Below, piece by piece: positions 59,024 through 64,000 of a stretch of 64,000 bases of DNA. Position 1 is the first letter of the stretch. Each line of letters begins with the position of its first letter. Below the pieces are notes generated by a model. It did no database searches. It worked only from the letters and a program-made list of their open reading frames with translations, and was not told the origin of the DNA. Both the position numbers and the translations under genes were made by a program. This stretch comes from Chytridium lagenaria (Eukaryota > Chytridiomycota > Chytridiomycetes > Chytridiales > Chytridiaceae): assembly GCA_025449115.1 (NCBI GenBank), contig JAHLKC010000152.1, positions 1 to 64,000 on the forward strand. Reading direction: 5' to 3'.

Positions 59024-61347
59024 ATGGTTTGCACGGCAGTAGAACAAGGGGTGGTACTTGAGACGCATAAACGGCAGTATCAACCTGACTATAAACACGT
59101 CATCTTCTGGTCACCGTTTGAAAAGAGGCTCCCGTTGCTGTGGGCCATGCTGTCAATGCTTGTGACGGATATATCATTCATACTTGTCGCTTGGCCATCG
59201 CCGAGGCTCAAGGTTAAGAACTCAATCTTTATTCTAGAGACGGTGGGATTTTTTGGGATCAATCGATGGGCAAAGAGGGCCCTTTTTGTGCTCGTGCTTA
59301 GATTATTGTCAAATCTATCACTAGTCCTTACACTTCCAAGAATGGGTATTTTGTTTGAAATGTACATGATGGGTGTTTTCTCTTTTCCAGGTGAGCGATA
59401 TGTTTATATTTATTTTATCGAGTTCCCGCGCATATGTCTAACATTCCTAAACCGCTTTTTCTTATTTTCATTACCTTTCCTCAGTCAACACAATTGGCAG
59501 CATTGTATATCCTCCTCTCGATGGCACTCTGAAAGAAAAAATAATTAATGCCATAAAAATTGGAATTGTGTCAGGCGTTGCGAATTTGCTGACGGGAAGC
59601 ACGTATTGGTTAACGTTAGCTGTGGCATCTCTACCAGATTATGTAGGCACGAACATTTTAAAGGTGAGATATATTGAGTACTTGTTTTTGGCTAATATGT
59701 GGTATTCAGAGTTTTTTCTATAACACCGTCCGAATTGCCGCGTCAGGTGATAAAATGTTGTTTAATTTGGCACTTATACTAAAAATATCAATGTGGCCCG
59801 CTTTTCTTTACAATCTTCAAACAGCCGCGCTTAAAAAAGTTATCTTGCTATCTCATGAAGCGAGACAAGCTTCCGTCCTAAAAGCCGTGATCCAGGATAA
59901 AGAAAAGGCCCTCTCAAGTGAATTTCAACTACGGCGGCTGACTTTTGTTCGCAGCTCAATGCTGCTGGACCCTGAAGAAGCCGAAGACCTCTGGACGTCT
60001 TGTCTCCCAGACCTGATGTCCAACTTCTGCATTCTTGCAACGTGGTTCGTGGCCTTCCTTGAGGACATCAACACTTTTTACATATTTATTGTAACAAGTA
60101 TCGCTTTCGATACTACGTTTTCGGCTGTCACAAGTCACTTGCGACGGAGGAGGGTTGTTCTGGAAATGCAGAAAAAAGGAGCAGAAGAGTCTGATGATAA
60201 GCCTGCTATGACTAGAGGCTACCATGCCAGCGTTTTGAGACGTCGACAAGTGCCTCAGCTACCCCTTCATGTTGAGGAGAATTTGCAAAGAGATGGAGAG
60301 GTCAGCAACATTGCTCAAGAAAGTCATCGCAGTATTCAGATTTCACCTAACCGAGAGGGAACATTGTTGATTAAAAATGTATCAAGAGTCAATTATTCCT
60401 CGGTAGAGAAATTTTCAGAGGAGAGATCGCATTCTGCACAACTTCTTGAAGCGGCCTCGGAAAGACCTTTTACTGAGAATCCCAAATTTGTGAGAAAAGC
60501 ATTCGCGTCGTCGGAGGGTCTCATCTCTCCCTCTAACCCCAATGCCACGCACAATAGATTAAACCCTTTTTGTGAAGATGGGGACACTTTACAGACCAAC
60601 CCTGCATCACGTAAGGCAGAGAAAGCAAGAAGCAAATCATCTTCAAATATTTTAGCGGTAGCTGGCGCCAATTTTACAGAAGACTGGTTAATTTCTATGA
60701 ACACTTTGTTGATACCGCCGCACAGTGCAAGGAATTCTCGTTCGAGCAGCGCAGATGGCAAAACCTATCCGTCGTCTGTCAAAGTCAGTGAATCACCGCG
60801 TGCTGACGTGGAAGCAGATAAAGAACTGGAGGCATCTATCGGGATAGCTCCCTCACTATTACAACCTCCGCCATCTTCAGTTCAAATTTTACCATTAACT
60901 CCCCAAACATCCTCTAATTTTGAACAAGACCTCCGAGACTTTCGCATTGAAGAAGCGTATCGTTCAATGGCGGAGATCATTGGAGAGCTTATCGCTATAA
61001 CAGTCATGGCGATTGTTGGCGTTGTGATTATCGCGCAAGACTCATTAATCCCGCTCGAGGATCCTATAATATGTTCGGGGAATATGCGTCGCTTCGACTT
61101 TCTGCTTAGAAGTGCTCGGGTCGTGGGGATGAGGCTTTTCGCAGATATTTTTTTGGTTTATCTGGGAAGGAAGCATCAAATTCCTTATCATCTTACGAGG
61201 ATGAGGTTCACGATTACAACAGTTGTGGGGATTTCATTTTTCGCGTGCACGCATGCCACCTTGTTAATTATTGCGTTTCGGGAGGTGGCATCAGAAATCA
61301 ATAATTCTGTAAAGCCTTGCTTGCCGCTGGCTGTTCCGCGGTGGTGA
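59024..61347 (+). CDS. Multi-pass membrane protein with long cytoplasmic loop, unknown family
   Basis: Three exons (59024-59390, 59485-59663, 59710-61347) add to exactly 728 codons. TM-like segments: LLWAMLSMLVTDISFILVAW, RALFVLVLRLLSNLSLVL, IVSGVANLLTGSTYWLTLAV, LALILKISMWPAFLYNLQT, FCILATWFVAFL with FYIFIVTSIAF, then a Ser/Pro-rich hydrophilic loop of about 290 residues (about 60140-60960), and finally IAITVMAIVGVVIIAQDSLI, VGMRLFADIFLVYLG and TTVVGISFFACTHATLLIIA. That is seven to nine helices, but I see no GPCR, transporter or channel motif. The clean frame and conserved splice sites support a genuine gene. Orientation of the loop (cytoplasmic) is inferred from basic residues. Confidence 0.7.
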
Positions 61348-61636
61348 TATTGACTGGCATAATACCTCTTGTTCGTATTTGTATGCCATGTAAGCATTCT
61401 AATAGTTTATTTTGGCTATTGGCCATATGAGTACCGTACATTCGAAAATATTCTACATATTTTGAATTCATTGTAGCGTGTGGAGTAAATCGCTTCCAAA
61501 CTCTAAGATTTTTGCATAGGCACGTATAAAATGAGTAGATATATGAATGCGATTGCGTCCGATATTATTGAATATTTGACTTCTGCAAAGAAACACAAGT
61601 ACAACGACAGCTTAAGAAACGTGTGAGATAACGCAG

Positions 61637-64000
61637 TTATTTCTTCTTCCCTGCCTTTCCTCCATTTTTCAAGGCTGGTTGTGGCGCAGGCTTCAACGCC
61701 ATCAACCTCAAACTCACATCCACTGTCTCTGGATGCGACTGCCCAAGTCTCCAGCATCTTCATCATCAACTCCTCATAAAGCTTTGCAGCCTCCTCCACC
61801 TTCCCATTTAACGCAATTGTTTCCGCCATATTCTTTTTCAACAACAACGTGACAGGATGGTTTTCTCCCATCACTTTAGCGTGTTTCTCTGCAACCTCTC
61901 GCGCAAGAGGTTCAGCTTCGTCGATTCTTTTTTGACGAATGAGACATCCAGCTAGGTTGTTGAGGGCTATGATGGTCTCGGGATGGTTGTCGCCGAGTGT
62001 ATGTTGACGGGAAGAAAGGCATTGGCGGTACATAATTTCAGCGTCGGTGTAGTTGTTTTGAGCTTCGAGGAGTGAGGCAAGGTTGTTGGTGAAGGTGATA
62101 GTGTCAGGGTGGTCTGTACCGATGACGCGTTTTGCGGTTTGGAGACACTCGTCAAGAAGTAGTTTAGCCTGATCAAGTTTCCCGAGAATGCGGTAGATTC
62201 CAGCAAGGTTGCTGATGGAGCCAAGTGTGTGAGGGTGATCATTTCCCAGCAGTTTACGGCGCTTTTCTAAGCAGTCAATGTACAGTTCTTCAGCCTTCTC
62301 ATTTTTTCCTTGAGCTTGGTAGATATCAGCAAGGTTATTGAGACAAGTTAATGTGAACGGATGAACTTCTCCAAGGCCCTCTTTACTCTTCTGAAAACAC
62401 TTGATGAAGAGTGATTCGGCATCTACGTATTTCCCTTGAATTTTAAAAAGATTGGCGAGATTGTTGAGTGTGAGAAGGGTATCGGGATGTTTGATTCCAA
62501 GGGCTTTCTGGCGACGCTTTAAACAGTCTTTGTAAAGATTGATGGATTCTTCGTGGTTCCCTGCAGCTGTCATGTTGCTGGCAAGATTGTGTATGGCGCT
62601 GAGAGTGAATGGGTGATCATCTCCAAGGACGCGTCGACTGCGCTTAACGCAGTCCAAGTAGTTGGTTTCCGCGAGTTGATATTTTCCTTCAGCTTGATAC
62701 ACGCTCGCAATGTTGTTTAAAGCGTTGATGGTGTCGGGATGATCTTTTCCCAAGACTTCACTTCGCCTTTTTATGCAGTCCTCAAAGTACTGAGCGGACA
62801 GCGTGTATTTGCCTTGCAATTCGTATAGCATACCAAGACTATTAATCGACACAATAGTATCAGGGTGATTTTCCCCCAGTATTTTCTTTCTTCTCTCCAA
62901 GCAGTCAAGATATATAGGTTCAGAATCCGTATATCTTCCTTGATGCTCAAAAAACACCCCAACATCGTGAAGAGACGATAAGGTATCAGGATGTTCTTCC
63001 CCCAACATTTTCCTTCTCGCTTTCAGCACCTCATTAAAAATCGGTTCGGCCTCCTTGTAACTCCCTCTCACTGTATACAAAAGCCCCAACTCTTTTCTCG
63101 CCGCTAATGTATCTGTGTGATCATTCCCAAGCGCCTCCTTCCGTCTCCTCACAACTTCCTCAATACAACCCTCTGCCTCCACATATTTCCCTTGATCCGT
63201 GTACAGCTTCCCCAACGACAACGTCCACATCGCCCCCGCTATTTCATCTCCACTCTCAATAGCCTCCTTCCTCTTGACCTCTATCGTTCTAATCATCCAC
63301 CCCTCAAACACTCTAAACATCTGACTATCCAAATTAGTGAAACCGATGCTCTGTCGAATAGTTTTATGAATTCTCTGCTGATCCTCCTTCTTAAATGCCA
63401 CACTCATCTTTGACCGAACCCTCGACAGCATTGCAAAAAATGTTCGTGGATCCTTTACTATGTTTTCCAAAAACCTCAGCGTCTCCCCCTACTCATCGCA
63501 ACCTCAAACCTCGACCCCGTCGCGTTCGTAGCATAAAGCTCAAACACGCACCAAGCTCGCGTCAACGGAATCGGGTTATCCCAGGGCATCATGACCATGA
63601 CGACCTTCCCGATACTTTTCACAGCGTTCATAAAGGTTCCTTTCCACCATCCAAACGGTTTGTTGCCGGTATCATGTTGACTGTTTGAAAACATGTCAAA
63701 CCAGATAATGGGATCCAGTTCCATGTTTTCACCGTCATCGAGCTGCTCTTTGAAGACCACCGTGTCGAAAAAAATTTGGATGGCTTCAACAACGTCAAGG
63801 AATTTGTACGCCCACGCGTGGCTCACGAACCAACTCGCGACACCCACACAATGGGATTTGTCTTGTTTAACAAGTTGCTCGCACATGGAGAGTTTTGTTT
63901 CAAGTGTTGCGGGTTGGAGGTACTTCATGCTAACCTGGGTGGTGGTCAACCCTTCTAAAACTTCCTTCCCTCCAGCCCCATCAATAAACTCTTTGAAGTA
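61637..64000 (-). CDS. Kinesin-light-chain-like TPR protein with N-terminal SHAW/WFD-type domain, 5' partial
   Basis: The gene runs off the right edge; the frame is open to 64000 (DGAGGKEVLEGLTTTQVS). The N-terminal domain has WFVSHAWAYKFLDVVEAIQI, IIWFDMFSNSQHDT, KPFGWWKGTFMNAVKSIGKV and NPIPLTRAWCVFELYA. This layout resembles TIR-clan-like modules joined to TPRs in chytrids, oomycetes and algae. Eleven to twelve 42-residue repeats of the kinesin-light-chain type follow (LGEEHPDTLSSL, LGENHPDTIVSI, LGKDHPDTINAL and so on) with GKY.EAE helices. Two missing bases break the frame: in the C5 run 63485-63489 (between domain and TPRs), and near 61747 before the last repeat (LGQSHPETVDV), after which the likely end is NGGKAGKKK with a stop at 61637-61639. 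As written the frame runs on to 61503. Confidence 0.85.

Noticed and set aside
61503..61636. Hydrophobic C-terminal tail of the TPR protein
   Set aside because: It appears only because a missing base near 61747 shifts the frame; the alternative frame continues the TPR pattern and stops at 61637.

Overview
The window is nuclear DNA of a fungus, most likely an early-diverging, chytrid-like one. This is inferred from very short GT-AG introns (about 37-100 nt) in almost every gene, fungal or general-eukaryote housekeeping genes (VPS18, PER1, cyclophilin H, RFA1, EAF7, FOL3, holocytochrome-c synthase), a class C GPCR of a kind known from basal fungi rather than yeasts or mushrooms, a KDZ-family transposase and a chromodomain Ty3/gypsy retrotransposon. 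I cannot name the species.

Layout. Positions 1-17.5 kb are a repeat-rich accessory region: the 3' half of a Ty3/gypsy element with its LTR, a frame-broken retroelement-like ORF, a 290-bp direct repeat pair, two copies of a 1.4-1.6 kb element carrying arrays of GGGACC/GGTCCC hairpins and tRNA T-arm-like hairpins, fragments of unrecognised multi-exon genes, and a decayed KDZ transposase on the minus strand. From 18.1 kb the window becomes gene-dense: an ABCC transporter (18.1-23.7), methionine aminopeptidase 2 (24.3-26.1) with an internally deleted copy beside it (26.3-26.7), a class C GPCR with two tandem periplasmic-binding domains of which the first is UrtA-like (27.3-31.4), an ankyrin protein (-, 31.9-35.4), PER1 (+), cyclophilin H (-) and VPS18 (+) packed at 37.0-42.9, the divergent mitochondrial pair holocytochrome-c synthase (-) / uL30m (+), a secreted CAP protein (-), a small membrane protein (-), a four-LIM protein (-), RFA1 (-), EAF7 (-), FOL3 (-), an unrecognised 727-aa membrane protein (+), and a kinesin-light-chain-like TPR protein (-) running off the right edge.

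How they fit together. Most of the right part is ordinary housekeeping: mitochondrial cytochrome and ribosome biogenesis, DNA replication/repair, NuA4 chromatin, folate, vacuolar tethering, splicing and GPI remodelling. The standout is the GPCR: an N-terminal region resembling the bacterial urea/amide ABC-transporter binding protein UrtA, a second and more divergent binding domain, and a GABA-B-type seven-helix domain, suggesting an amide- or urea-type chemosensor.

Caution. Nearly every conserved gene is interrupted by one or more 1-2 nt indels, mostly in short homopolymers. After allowing for them, exon sums for the ABCC transporter, MetAP2 and GPCR are exact multiples of three. Residual assembly error is the simplest explanation, so pseudogene calls for the housekeeping genes should not be made from this sequence alone. 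Exon limits given here are my reading of splice sites and homology; none was computed.
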